A stretch of DNA of 34,278 bases, taken from contig CAMCSF010000006.1 of the NCBI GenBank assembly GCA_945877625.1, positions 1 to 34,278 on the forward strand, written 5' to 3'. The notes under the pieces are model-generated. The model was not told the origin of the DNA. It worked only from the letters and a program-made list of their open reading frames with translations, and did no database searches. Both the position numbers and the translations under genes were made by a program. Position 1 is the stretch's first letter, and each line of letters opens with the position of its first letter. This DNA is from Methylomonas koyamae (lineage in GTDB: Bacteria; Pseudomonadota; Gammaproteobacteria; Methylococcales; Methylomonadaceae). This document shows, one piece after another, positions 26,389 through 34,271 of this stretch.

Positions 26389-28641
26389 ATGAAAACTAAA
26401 AGGAAAATCGACGATGTTAAGTCGAAACCTCTGGCGAAAAATAAAACTGGCCTAAGTAATCCTAGTCCAGCACTTTGTTTTGTCATGCCAACTTATAATC
26501 GTGAAAAAACCTTAGCTTCTGCGCTTGAACGAATCGCTTCACAAATTATTCAATCACAGTTTCGTGAATTCATGACTATTTTGGTGAGCGAAAATCAGTC
26601 TACAGATCGTTCAGCGGAAATCGCTAATAGTTTTGCGAATAAATATGATTTTATTCGTGTGATTAGTCCTGAGCAGCATTTACCTTCCGGTGAGCACAAT
26701 CTTTTTTTTGCATTGAAGCAAACGACATCCGATTTTGTCTGGTCATTTGCCGATGATGATTTACTTTTGCCGGGTAGTATTGACTGGATTTATGGTCATC
26801 TTTTACAAAGTAGTTCCGACTTTATTTTGATTAATTCACAATACTGGGGGGCTGATGGTGAGATGCTTCGTGATCGTATTCTTGATATGAATCAGGATGT
26901 TATTCACTATGATTCTTTTATCGATATATTCTGCGAGGTTGGTCCATTAACGCTTCTTGCGTCTTTTAGTTCGGTCATTTATCGGTCCAATAAAGTCGTT
27001 GCATTGGATCTCGATCGTTTTCTAAATCCCTGTCCTATTTATGCTCATGTCTTTGCTTATTTAGAGGCATTTGCTAATTCTAGTGTTGAAATTTTGAGTG
27101 CTCCTGTCGTTGTGTTGAGGCGAACTACTGTAAATGCACATTGGGAATCTGTCGCTGAACGATTCGGTTGGTATATGTATTACCCTTGGACCGGTTCTTT
27201 AGCGGTACATATTCTCCGTGCACGATCTGAAAATATTATTACCGTAGAGCAATATGGTTGTGCGCTCAACTCTAATGAGAATGGTCGCTACGGGCTAATT
27301 GCAAATTTATTGACACAATTCGTTATTCAATTGTTGCGTGCTATGGAAAGCGGAGATCCCCGTGAAATTCCATCGAGTGTGGATTTTGAAAATATACGTG
27401 CTGTTGTGCAGGGTGTTTCCTATGTCACAGTTGATACACTGGATTTTTTGCTTTGGGGGGAGAAGTATTTCGGAGAAGTCTGTTCTTTGTTAGCGCCGCA
27501 GCATCTATTATTAAATACTAGTAAAAATCGATTATATGATGCGGTTAATGGTTTTAATGCGCCAGAACATACTAATCCATGGCTAGATAAAATACGTCAA
27601 CAATTGATTGAAAAACTACATGTTATTAAACAAACCTATGTCAATTTCGGCACCATGTCTTTTGAAGTACGCCCATTTATTCTTATGGGAGGTCCGAAGT
27701 ATGTCATATTTCAATTGGCTACACGTTTTATCCTAATGTCACGAATGGTTTATCAGGAGGATTGGCGCTTGATGAATCCTAACTTTATAGATGCAGTTGA
27801 ATATTCGCCTGACTGGTTTATTTTCAGTTCTTTTGAAGAGGCATTGAAGCGTTATTTTGAATTGGAGCATTCTGTTGAAGAGTCTGAGCTTGATTCAGAT
27901 GATCGTATCATATTTAAACTGTTTCAAAATCCACCATGGGATGCGTTAGCCGATGTAATGGAAACTGAGGATATCCAATCTTTTCTAAATGCGGTTTCCT
28001 ATAGTGTCGAAATGGCAGAATTGCGACAGGTATTGAATTTAATTATTGGAAATACTAATTCTTCAGATGATGCTGAGCTTGACTTGTATCTACTTGAATC
28101 CACTCAACAGGGTTTTATTAATCCCAATTGGTATCGGCGGACATATTCTTCACGAACCCAGGGAATGGAGCGCAAAATACTTCAACAAAGTCCATTAGTT
28201 CATTACGTGATGCTGGGGGCGAACAAGGGATGGAGTTTGAGTCCATTTTTCGACGAATTTTTCTTTATCAATGCGTCTAAAGTTAAATCAAATTCAAGGA
28301 TCAAGAAGGTAAGTTCATTATCTGATCGAATCGGTTTAGCTAGGTATTTATCAGGCGATTACGAACAAGAAATTTCACCCTTCTTTTCAGTTAACTTTTA
28401 TTTGCTACAGTGTAAGAGAAATAATATTTTATTCGAAGGTTCCCCCATCATTCATTTTATAACGACTGGCATTAATTTAGGCTTGGCTCCCCACCCAGAT
28501 TGGGATGAAGACATTTATTTGAATGAAAATCGTGATGTGAAGCTGTCAAGTCAAAGTCACAGCTATTACGGTTGGATTCATTGGTGTATGCATGGGCGAT
28601 TTGAAAAACGTAAGAGTGGCTTTACAAAAAGGGTGGAATAA
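26389..28641 (+). CDS. GT2 glycosyltransferase with C-terminal polysaccharide-enzyme repeats
   Basis: 750 residues. GT-A domain at about 28-250: FVMPTYNREKTLASALERIA, VSENQSTDRS and the metal-binding ADDD at 121-124. The middle (about 290-560) is unassigned. The last about 190 residues contain repeated units of the type seen C-terminally in capsule glycosyltransferases: SPLVHYVMLGANKGWSLSPF and GSPIIHFITTGINLGLAPHP, each with an HY/HF-x3-G core followed by D/F-rich YL segments. It lies 53 bases after the sulfotransferase, with its own ATG. It probably adds or extends the sugar made by this cluster. Confidence 0.82.
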   Translation: MKTKRKIDDVKSKPLAKNKTGLSNPSPALCFVMPTYNREKTLASALERIASQIIQSQFREFMTILVSENQSTDRSAEIANSFANKYDFIRVISPEQHLPSGEHNLFFALKQTTSDFVWSFADDDLLLPGSIDWIYGHLLQSSSDFILINSQYWGADGEMLRDRILDMNQDVIHYDSFIDIFCEVGPLTLLASFSSVIYRSNKVVALDLDRFLNPCPIYAHVFAYLEAFANSSVEILSAPVVVLRRTTVNAHWESVAERFGWYMYYPWTGSLAVHILRARSENIITVEQYGCALNSNENGRYGLIANLLTQFVIQLLRAMESGDPREIPSSVDFENIRAVVQGVSYVTVDTLDFLLWGEKYFGEVCSLLAPQHLLLNTSKNRLYDAVNGFNAPEHTNPWLDKIRQQLIEKLHVIKQTYVNFGTMSFEVRPFILMGGPKYVIFQLATRFILMSRMVYQEDWRLMNPNFIDAVEYSPDWFIFSSFEEALKRYFELEHSVEESELDSDDRIIFKLFQNPPWDALADVMETEDIQSFLNAVSYSVEMAELRQVLNLIIGNTNSSDDAELDLYLLESTQQGFINPNWYRRTYSSRTQGMERKILQQSPLVHYVMLGANKGWSLSPFFDEFFFINASKVKSNSRIKKVSSLSDRIGLARYLSGDYEQEISPFFSVNFYLLQCKRNNILFEGSPIIHFITTGINLGLAPHPDWDEDIYLNENRDVKLSSQSHSYYGWIHWCMHGRFEKRKSGFTKRVE

Positions 28642-28642
28642 C

Positions 28643-29761
28643 ATGTTGCTGACAATTTTAATGGTTGTAGAACAATGCAATCAGCATAAAGAAGATAAAT
28701 ATAAGAAAGCCATTCAAAGTAGCTTGGCTAAGGTTGATATTTGGGAAGGAAATTATGAAATAGTTTCTGCTGTCATTTCAAATGATGCTTTGGACCAAGC
28801 AGTAGGGCAATTTTCTACATTAAACGCTATGTTGATTCACAATGGCTACCTTGAACAGTGTTCAGGTAAGTATATTTGGATTCTGCCTTATTCTATTTGT
28901 ATGGAGGCTAAGTCAGACATCTTAGTTTCGATTTTTCATGCGCTATCAATGGGGGTATGTTCAGTTGGATTATATTCTTATTATGACAATTCTAATCAAA
29001 AAAAGGTTGAGTTAGTTAATTCTGCCTTGGAGTTGTTGCCTGTAACACAACAATTCGATGAATTTCGCTATATCGCGCTTAAAGATAGTTTGAACGAGTG
29101 TTTTGCTAAAGGTGCAGATTTTAATACGATGTTGGTTTATCTATCATCTAAAGCATCTAATCCTATTTCAGAGTTGTTTATAAAAATTCCATTTCAATTA
29201 GTTGCTCAAGATGGACTTGGAAGTAATGTCTTTCATTCGCTCAGTTATTCCTTTTTTTCTGACACCCGTCCTTGGCATCGCGATACATTGATTTTATCCA
29301 GATGTTTTTTCAATCATATAAGTCAGACTAGCAATAAATTATCCCCTGTTCAACGCGATATTTTAATACATCTTTTATTCTCTTGTTGTAGTGCTATGGT
29401 TACTTTATCGAGATTAATTTTCAGTGAAAATAGCTCTGGCTTAATTAAGAGTCAAGCGTATTCCTTTTTAAACAAGATTACTGCAGTTCTCGATAAACTT
29501 TCTGAGTTGCCATCTATAGAACGTGAATTGTCAACCCAAATTGAAAAGCTATCTTATTTTATTAACTATTGGCAAAAAGTAGCGAGTAAATCAACTACTA
29601 TTGATAATACTGAGGTTAAAGAAAATATTTTTGATGGTGTGTTTTGGTTGGGAGAATGGGTTAAAAACGACCTTAATACGATTGGAGAAAAAATATTTCT
29701 TAATAAGGTGGGGAATGTTCGTACAGAAATTGAGAGATCTTTACTTAATCCATTATTGTAG
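28643..29761 (+). CDS. unknown protein, possibly a degenerate GT-A
   Basis: 372 residues from ATG 28643, one base after the previous stop and preceded by GGGTGGA; the ATG at 28592 lies inside the previous gene. The first about 115 residues look like an eroded GT2 fold: strand MLLTILMVVEQC, strand EIVSAVISND, helix FSTLNAMLIHNGYLEQC, strand KYIWILPYSICMEA. The acidic DxD expected after the last strand is absent (ILPYSI). Residues about 190-372 are mostly helical and unassigned. It may be a non-catalytic partner of the adjacent GT2. I do not recognise a family. It is the last gene of the plus-strand block. Confidence 0.65.
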   Translation: MLLTILMVVEQCNQHKEDKYKKAIQSSLAKVDIWEGNYEIVSAVISNDALDQAVGQFSTLNAMLIHNGYLEQCSGKYIWILPYSICMEAKSDILVSIFHALSMGVCSVGLYSYYDNSNQKKVELVNSALELLPVTQQFDEFRYIALKDSLNECFAKGADFNTMLVYLSSKASNPISELFIKIPFQLVAQDGLGSNVFHSLSYSFFSDTRPWHRDTLILSRCFFNHISQTSNKLSPVQRDILIHLLFSCCSAMVTLSRLIFSENSSGLIKSQAYSFLNKITAVLDKLSELPSIERELSTQIEKLSYFINYWQKVASKSTTIDNTEVKENIFDGVFWLGEWVKNDLNTIGEKIFLNKVGNVRTEIERSLLNPLL

Positions 29762-29886
29762 GGATCAAATTGTTTTATTACTGGGTTTGATGTTGCGTAG
29801 CTTAGTGTTGGTAATTAGATGTTTTGCCATAACAATTTCCATTTTTACATTAAGTGCAGTAACTCTTTGGCAGCATTAGATTGTTA

Positions 29887-29978
29887 CTGAATTTTATTGG
29901 ACACTAACAGACATAAAAAAACCGTAAGCTACAAGGCTTAGCGTTTTTTTTATGCCCAACGAGAGTAGTAAAATTCAG
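29887..29978. repeat. 92-base imperfect palindrome
   Basis: CTGAATTTTA at 29887-29896 is exactly inverted as TAAAATTCAG at 29969-29978. TTGG/CCAA, CATAAAAAAA/TTTTTTTTATG and the terminator core continue the pairing inward. The whole can fold as one long interrupted hairpin, like a small MITE or a compound terminator. Confidence 0.5.
29916..29952. terminator. bidirectional terminator after the glycan block
   Basis: A-run, then CGTAAGC (bulged) pairing with GCTTAGCG, then a run of eight Ts. A and T runs on both sides allow termination from either direction. It sits within a wider inverted repeat (CTGAATTTTA 29887-29896, TAAAATTCAG 29969-29978). Confidence 0.7.
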
Positions 29979-29990
29979 CTAAATCCAATC

Positions 29991-30071
29991 CTAATTGTTA
30001 ATTTTACCTAACGATAAATAGGCTTTCCACAAGCGTTTTTCGATTGCTTTGATATTTTCTAGTTGGGCCAT
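29991..30071 (-). pseudogene. hsdM: truncated N-terminus of a type I restriction methylase (HsdM)
   Basis: ATG at 30071 opens a 26-codon frame, MAQLENIKAIEKRLWKAYLS then LGKINN, ending at TAG (29991-29993). 'NIKAIEKRLW' followed by a helix is how many HsdM N-terminal domains begin. After about 17 residues the match is lost and the frame stops, so this is a leftover of a deleted hsd locus rather than a gene. Confidence 0.5.
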
Positions 30072-30121
30072 GTTGTTTTAGCTTTATTTAGCGACTTTGA
30101 ATAGGTTATCAATAGGCATAA

Positions 30122-30157
30122 AAAAACCCGCTAAGTCGGATATCTTAGCGGGTTTTT
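30122..30157. terminator. strong bidirectional rho-independent terminator
   Basis: AAAAACCCGCTAAG (30122-30135) pairs perfectly over 14 bases with CTTAGCGGGTTTTT (30144-30157), loop TCGGATAT. It can stop transcription from both sides and lies between the hsdM remnant and the mobile-element genes. Confidence 0.85.
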
Positions 30158-30182
30158 CTGGATTTTGTATGGTGCTCAGACC

Positions 30183-30302
30183 TCAATCGAATCGTAATTT
30201 AAATGATTGATTATAAAGATTTTTATCTTTATAGGTTTCTGAGTTACTGCTCAAGTTACTGTAGCGGATTAATACAGTGTTTTTCTTGGCAATCGTAACC
30301 AT
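30183..30302 (-). CDS. possible 39-residue small protein
   Basis: ATG 30302 to TGA 30183: starts MVTIAKKNTVLIRYSNLSSN and ends YNQSFKLRFD. It is downstream of and in the same direction as the RHH-like gene, about 65 bases away. There is a weak GGCGGG before the ATG. Composition is protein-like, but no family is recognised, and it may equally be a remnant. Confidence 0.3.
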   Translation of the reverse strand: MVTIAKKNTVLIRYSNLSSNSETYKDKNLYNQSFKLRFD

Positions 30303-30367
30303 CCCGCCAACTGATAATACTATACTAATCATCCATGTAATAACTATTTAATAGAGGGTAAACGATA

Positions 30368-30526
30368 TTAATTCAGCCTATCCATAGCATCCATCAATAC
30401 CATTCTGACGAATGCCGATTCACTAAGATTCAGGCTTCTGGCAGTGGTATAAACGCTACGGGCAAACGTTGGTGAAAATCGATACGATCTCATGGTTTTA
30501 AGGTGTTGGTTGTTTTGTCTTTTCAT
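30368..30526 (-). CDS. 52-residue ribbon-helix-helix-like protein
   Basis: Starts at ATG 30526, with GGAG about eight bases upstream, and ends at TAA 30368. A short strand (SYRFSPTFARSVYTTAR) is followed by two helices (LNLSESAFVRMVLMDAMDRL), as in CopG/Arc/MetJ-type DNA-binding proteins; 'LSESAFVR' matches the usual second-helix start. It is divergent from the AlpA-like gene, with a palindromic operator-like site between them, so it probably represses one or both promoters (inference). Confidence 0.6.
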   Translation of the reverse strand: MKRQNNQHLKTMRSYRFSPTFARSVYTTARSLNLSESAFVRMVLMDAMDRLN

Positions 30527-30582
30527 AAAAATACTCCGGTATTACCGATGTATTTATCATTGTGGCCGCAACTACCACTAAA

Positions 30583-30618
30583 AACCGACAGCTTATGTTT
30601 GTCGGTTAAACCGACAAA
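30583..30618. promoter_or_regulatory. operator-like palindromes between RHH and AlpA genes
   Basis: TTTGTCGGTT (30598-30607) and AACCGACAAA (30609-30618) form a perfect 10-bp inverted repeat around one base. A third half-site AACCGACA lies at 30583-30590, inverted to the middle one. Three TGTCGGTT half-sites in a divergent promoter region are a typical repressor-binding layout. The binding protein is unknown; the RHH-like protein or the AlpA-like protein are candidates. Confidence 0.65.
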
Positions 30619-30744
30619 TAACCATTCATTGACGGAATTCATTAAAAACAGCCATTTCCATCAAAAAATGCCCCTTTTTTTTCACCCAATGATAAATACT
30701 AGTAAGTCCTAAAGCGACTCAATTAAAAAATCCAAGGAGGGATT

Positions 30745-30936
30745 ATGCAGTTTATAAAATTGAAAGACGTATTAAAGCAAACCGGATTATCGCGTTCCCA
30801 TCTCTATCATCTGATGTCGGTTAATCGCTTCCCAGCGCAAATCAAAATCAGCCATAAGGTCGTGGTTTGGTTAAATCAAGATATTGAGCAATGGATGCAG
30901 GAACGGATTGAAGAACATCGCACAATCACGATGTAA
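30745..30936 (+). CDS. AlpA-family regulator/excisionase-like protein
   Basis: 63 residues. GGAGG at 30736-30740 sits four bases before ATG 30745. FIKLKDVLKQTGLSRSHLYH is the winged-helix (MerR-like) recognition part, and FPAQIKISHKVVVWLNQDIEQWMQERIEE is the canonical AlpA wing and tail. In P4-like satellites and ICEs such proteins activate integrase or excision genes. It is followed by an 8-bp hairpin and then the replication gene. Confidence 0.88.
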   Translation: MQFIKLKDVLKQTGLSRSHLYHLMSVNRFPAQIKISHKVVVWLNQDIEQWMQERIEEHRTITM

Positions 30937-30941
30937 AAAAA

Positions 30942-30963
30942 TGGGCTGATGGATGTCAGCCCA
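30942..30963 (+). terminator. hairpin after the AlpA-like gene
   Basis: TGGGCTGA (30942-30949) pairs with TCAGCCCA (30956-30963), loop TGGATG. There is no T-run after it, so it may attenuate rather than end transcription into the replication gene. The following 120 bases hold no convincing gene. Confidence 0.4.
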
Positions 30964-31084
30964 ATTATAAAGCCAGAGCACAAGGACGGTGCGCTCACTT
31001 TCATGGTAATAGTATTTATCAAATATTAAACGGAATGTCGCCCAACAGTGCTCTTGCTAAAGTCATTTAACAGGAGTTAAAACA

Positions 31085-33637
31085 ATGAAACACAACAAGG
31101 ACGTTATAGAAAACAGTAATCAAAGCCCAATCATTTACTATGTTGATGGTCTTTGCGGCTCAGGTAAGACCTTTGGTCTAGGTCGTTATATCCAGCAATC
31201 GCGCTTACATCAAAAATTCATCATTACAACACCATCTAAAGCGTTAGCAGATCAAATCCATACGCAGCTTAATGGCCTAGGTATTAGTAATTGCCACAAG
31301 ATTTATTCAAGCGATAACCGGTCATCGAATGTACCGGCACAAGTAATGGCAGCTATCAAAATTATCAATGGTTTTGGTCAAGGCGTAATAATCTGCACCC
31401 AGCAAGTTTTCCCTAATATTCACTTTATTGAAAACCGTGAGGAATGGGTGTTAGTGGTTGATGAAATTCCCAAGGTCGATCAATTTGATGCGCCAGCATT
31501 ACCCTATAACCATGGATTAATTGCTCAATACATCAATATCACAGGAACGATTGGTACCGGTCTTTATGCCATTGAAGGCAATGATGGAATAGCAAGAATG
31601 GGTGGGAATGTTGATTCAATCAATGAAATCATTCGCCCCATTATTGAAGACATTTATTCCCAGCACTATCGCTGCTATACCGATAAAACTAATTGGGATC
31701 GATTAGTCGAACAGCATCAAGTCAGTGATGATACTGTTCATGATAAGGGTTATGGCAATGACTTCAACAAGCTGTTTTTCTTGCGATTATTACAACCATC
31801 GATTTACCAAGGCTTCGCTCAAGTCATTATGATGGGTGCCAATTTCCAGCACTCATTACTGTATCGCTACTGGTCAGATTATTGCGATGTTCTGTTTAAG
31901 CCATTTACACCGATTAAACAGCAATTGCGCTATAGCCAATACAGCAATGGCCAGCGATTAACCATTCGTTATTTGCAAGAAGCCGATTGGAGCAAATATA
32001 CAGCGAGCAAAATGGTACAAGGAAAAACTCAGCTGGAATGGTTTGCTGAGAAAATTAGTGGTTTCATGGGAGATCAGCCGTTCATCTATCTGACCAACAA
32101 CACCGATAGCACTGAGTTTGCCAATGGCATCAAGGCACCGGTCATTTCCCATGGCATTAATCAGTTTAGCCATATTCATCACATCTATTTTTCACCGGCA
32201 TTAAACAATCAACCCAAACACACCGCGATGTTGATGGATTTAGGATTTGATGCCGTATTTATTAAACGCTCTATGTCCTATGAAATCGCTCATCAGGCGA
32301 TTATGCGAACTTCACTGCGAAATCCCGCTATCGATACACCGGTGACCGCCGTTGTAGTTGATAAACTCACGGCTGAAGCCATTGCGAGATTATTTCCTGG
32401 ATGCCAAATGGGGGCAATGGAGGGCGTGATCAAAAAAGTGATGGCATTAAGTGAAACCGAAAAGAAAGGCAAAACTCGATTAGCCAAACTCATTGAACTC
32501 AAGGCCTTAAATTCCGTTGTCACTCATACCGCAAGTGCTGCCATTCATCACGAAACAGATGAAATGATGTCTGAGGAAAAATTGTCCACCCATTTCTCTT
32601 ATATAGAATTTAGTGGACAAAATCTCCCAAAACCAGCTGATTTCTTGGATGTTTCATTGGGTGTGTCATTTCTGAGCTCGATTTATAACAAGTCATTGGC
32701 ACAGATCGATAGTACGCCAATGGAATTCGTCAAAACCATGCAATCAATTCATACCAATCACATCATTAGAACCAAAGACGAAAGTATTTTGTTTAATGGC
32801 GTGACCTATAAAACCGAACAATCGCGAGCACTTGATAATGTTGAGTTGGCATCGCTAGTCGTGGTTGATATTGATGACGGCGATTTATCACCGGAAGAAT
32901 TTCACCGGATTTTTACCCAAGAGCATAAGCACAGCTTTTTTATGTGCAATTCCTTCAGTCGAAGTGCCGAAAAGCCCAATAATTACCGCGCTATATTTTT
33001 CATTAACCAAGTTGTCAATGACGAGATTTATCGAGATGTCCAAGCTTATCTGCAACGGATTATTCACCAGTATGGCTACATCACTTGTTGGCCAAAAGAT
33101 CGCGTAATACAGCTAGCGAAAAATCCCAAAGCCCAATTTTCAGGCATTGATTTATCCAAAACTCACACGGCTAGTTTTTTCTATATTCCATGTAAGGTTC
33201 AAGATCGATTGGAATGGTCGTTCTTTTGGCGGGGAAACCTGAAAGATGCTGCTCAGCTGAAACGCTACGCGATTGACGTTGAAAAAGTCATTCAATATGC
33301 GCCAGCAACCACTGAGTTAGCGAAGTTGGTTTATGAATCACCCGTCAAAGTGGGCTGGGATAATCCAAATGACCCAAGGTACACACGCGAAGCCATTAAA
33401 GCCTATATCAAGCAAGGCAACTTCAAACATTTAGGTAGTCATCAAATCTATGGGCATATGGCTGCTGCCATGAACGAGGCCGGATTTACTGAGGCCGATT
33501 TTATAGAGCTGACGCCTCACATTAGCCAGTCTAAAACAGCAAAAGATGCGAGTAAGGTATGGCGTAGTTGGCAGAAATACCAACGCATTAAACGAGGCAC
33601 TCTGTACCATTTATTAGGCATTAAAAAAGCGGGTTAA
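31085..33637 (+). CDS. large helicase/primase-like replication protein of a mobile element
   Basis: 850 residues, with AGGAG seven bases before the ATG. The N-terminal part is a P-loop NTPase of the superfamily-2 helicase type: Walker A DGLCGSGKTF at 21-30, FIITTPSKALADQIH (motif Ia-like) at 45-59 and Walker B VLVVDEIP at 122-129. The middle has no clear assignment. At 591-600 LVVVDIDDGD gives a DxD pair (D595, D597), followed by HSFFMCNSFSRSAEKPNNYRAIFF, which resembles the catalytic core of archaeo-eukaryotic-type primases. The C-terminal helical part may help origin binding. Helicase upstream of primase in one chain is the reverse of the P4 alpha order. Assignment of the primase part is by pattern only. 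Confidence 0.6.
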   Translation: MKHNKDVIENSNQSPIIYYVDGLCGSGKTFGLGRYIQQSRLHQKFIITTPSKALADQIHTQLNGLGISNCHKIYSSDNRSSNVPAQVMAAIKIINGFGQGVIICTQQVFPNIHFIENREEWVLVVDEIPKVDQFDAPALPYNHGLIAQYINITGTIGTGLYAIEGNDGIARMGGNVDSINEIIRPIIEDIYSQHYRCYTDKTNWDRLVEQHQVSDDTVHDKGYGNDFNKLFFLRLLQPSIYQGFAQVIMMGANFQHSLLYRYWSDYCDVLFKPFTPIKQQLRYSQYSNGQRLTIRYLQEADWSKYTASKMVQGKTQLEWFAEKISGFMGDQPFIYLTNNTDSTEFANGIKAPVISHGINQFSHIHHIYFSPALNNQPKHTAMLMDLGFDAVFIKRSMSYEIAHQAIMRTSLRNPAIDTPVTAVVVDKLTAEAIARLFPGCQMGAMEGVIKKVMALSETEKKGKTRLAKLIELKALNSVVTHTASAAIHHETDEMMSEEKLSTHFSYIEFSGQNLPKPADFLDVSLGVSFLSSIYNKSLAQIDSTPMEFVKTMQSIHTNHIIRTKDESILFNGVTYKTEQSRALDNVELASLVVVDIDDGDLSPEEFHRIFTQEHKHSFFMCNSFSRSAEKPNNYRAIFFINQVVNDEIYRDVQAYLQRIIHQYGYITCWPKDRVIQLAKNPKAQFSGIDLSKTHTASFFYIPCKVQDRLEWSFFWRGNLKDAAQLKRYAIDVEKVIQYAPATTELAKLVYESPVKVGWDNPNDPRYTREAIKAYIKQGNFKHLGSHQIYGHMAAAMNEAGFTEADFIELTPHISQSKTAKDASKVWRSWQKYQRIKRGTLYHLLGIKKAG

Positions 33638-33643
33638 TACTGC

Positions 33644-33704
33644 TATAGGGGATACGGTTTGCCTTGTTTAATTAGGGATATCCCGTATTCCCATAGCCAA
33701 GGGA
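33644..33704. repeat. inverted and GGGATA-type repeats after the replication gene
   Basis: CTATAGGGGATACGG (33644-33658) is imperfectly inverted as CCGTATTCCCATAG (33691-33704). GGGATA-like words recur (33650, 33678, 33709). Downstream of a replication gene this could be an origin, or simply a transcription-end structure. Confidence 0.35.
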
Positions 33705-33729
33705 TAAATACGATAAGGAGTAAGACACG

Positions 33730-34071
33730 ATGAAAATAAAGGAAATATTGAGCGACAATCAGTTGTATGAAATGTGGTTATTGATGGCCGATGCAATGTG
33801 GGAAACCTTGGTTGATAACTATTCAGCTAATGATGTGTATGAAGGCTATCCGGTCAGAAGACGGATGGCTGCAAGACCAATTAGACGAGCCCCAATCCAA
33901 CGACCACCGAGAAATTTAATAAGAAAACCCGTTACAGCGCCAGCCAAGCCAGTAAAAAAACCAATGGTATCGAAGAGCCAAACGACAGGGCTAAATCCTA
34001 AGATAGATCCTATGAATGGGCCTAACTTTAAGCTGGATGATAGAAATATTATGCCGCCAGGACAGACCTGA
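33730..34071 (+). CDS. small basic Pro/Arg-rich protein, unknown
   Basis: 113 residues, with AAGGAG nine bases before ATG 33730. Residues 1-38 are helical and acidic (IKEILSDNQLYEMWLLMADA). Residues about 42-85 are rich in Arg, Pro and Lys (RRRMAARPIRRAPIQRPPRN) and likely disordered and nucleic-acid binding. The tail is Gly/Pro/Asn-rich. No family recognised. It is in the same direction as the replication gene and probably co-transcribed. Confidence 0.6.
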   Translation: MKIKEILSDNQLYEMWLLMADAMWETLVDNYSANDVYEGYPVRRRMAARPIRRAPIQRPPRNLIRKPVTAPAKPVKKPMVSKSQTTGLNPKIDPMNGPNFKLDDRNIMPPGQT

Positions 34072-34072
34072 G

Positions 34073-34087
34073 CCGTAAAATTTACGG
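34073..34087. repeat. 15-base perfect palindrome after the small basic gene
   Basis: CCGTAAA and TTTACGG are inverted around one A, starting two bases after the stop codon. It is too short-looped to be a hairpin terminator; a protein-binding site is more likely. Confidence 0.5.
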
Positions 34088-34145
34088 AACGGATAGATTG
34101 AATAATGGGCAAAAGATCCAGCTTTTAAGAATCAGTGAGTCGCTA

Positions 34146-34271
34146 GTTTTCGCGAAAGATTTTTAGGCGTCCTTGCCTAAAAATCAGGCGAAAACAAACG
34201 CGACCGCCAATGCCTGCGGCGGCCCCGATTCGTCCTCGTCACCTCGTTCAGCCCCAGCAAGGGGGCTGAAC
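34146..34271 (+). ncRNA. strongly structured non-coding segment, candidate ncRNA or origin
   Basis: Three hairpins follow each other. The first has an outer stem GTTTTCGC (34146-34153)/GCGAAAAC (34188-34195) around a perfect 11-bp stem GATTTTTAGGC (34158-34168)/GCCTAAAAATC (34175-34185). The second is CCGCC (34204-34208)/GGCGG (34218-34222). The third is a perfect 10-bp stem GTTCAGCCCC (34246-34255)/GGGGCTGAAC (34262-34271). No frame crosses it convincingly. It is GC-richer than its surroundings and runs to the window end. An ncRNA upstream of an unseen gene (for example an OMEGA/HEARO or retron type RNA), or an origin, would fit. The identity is not established. Confidence 0.4.

Larger units (their letters stand above)
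29762..30367. other. boundary region without intact large genes
   Basis: About 600 bases between the glycan block and the mobile-element-like segment. It holds an extended palindrome with a terminator core (29887-29978), a 26-codon hsdM-like remnant (29991-30071, minus), a strong terminator (30122-30157) and a 39-codon minus-strand frame (30183-30302). The mix of remnants and hairpins suggests an insertion edge. Confidence 0.5.

Noticed and set aside
29790-29879. 29-residue hydrophobic frame after the last glycan gene
   Set aside because: Looks like a membrane peptide, but no ribosome-binding site precedes the ATG, and the longer frame is a shadow of the gene before it.
29762-30367. tRNA or att site at the element boundary
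   Set aside because: No cloverleaf or tRNA 3' end could be found, and no direct repeat matching the right side is visible because the element runs past the window.
30503-30712. 69-codon plus-strand frame
   Set aside because: Runs antisense over the start of the RHH-like gene and across the operator palindromes; composition is not protein-like.
30953-31033. 26-codon frame between the AlpA-like and replication genes
   Set aside because: No ribosome-binding site; its start lies in the hairpin loop; too short to support.
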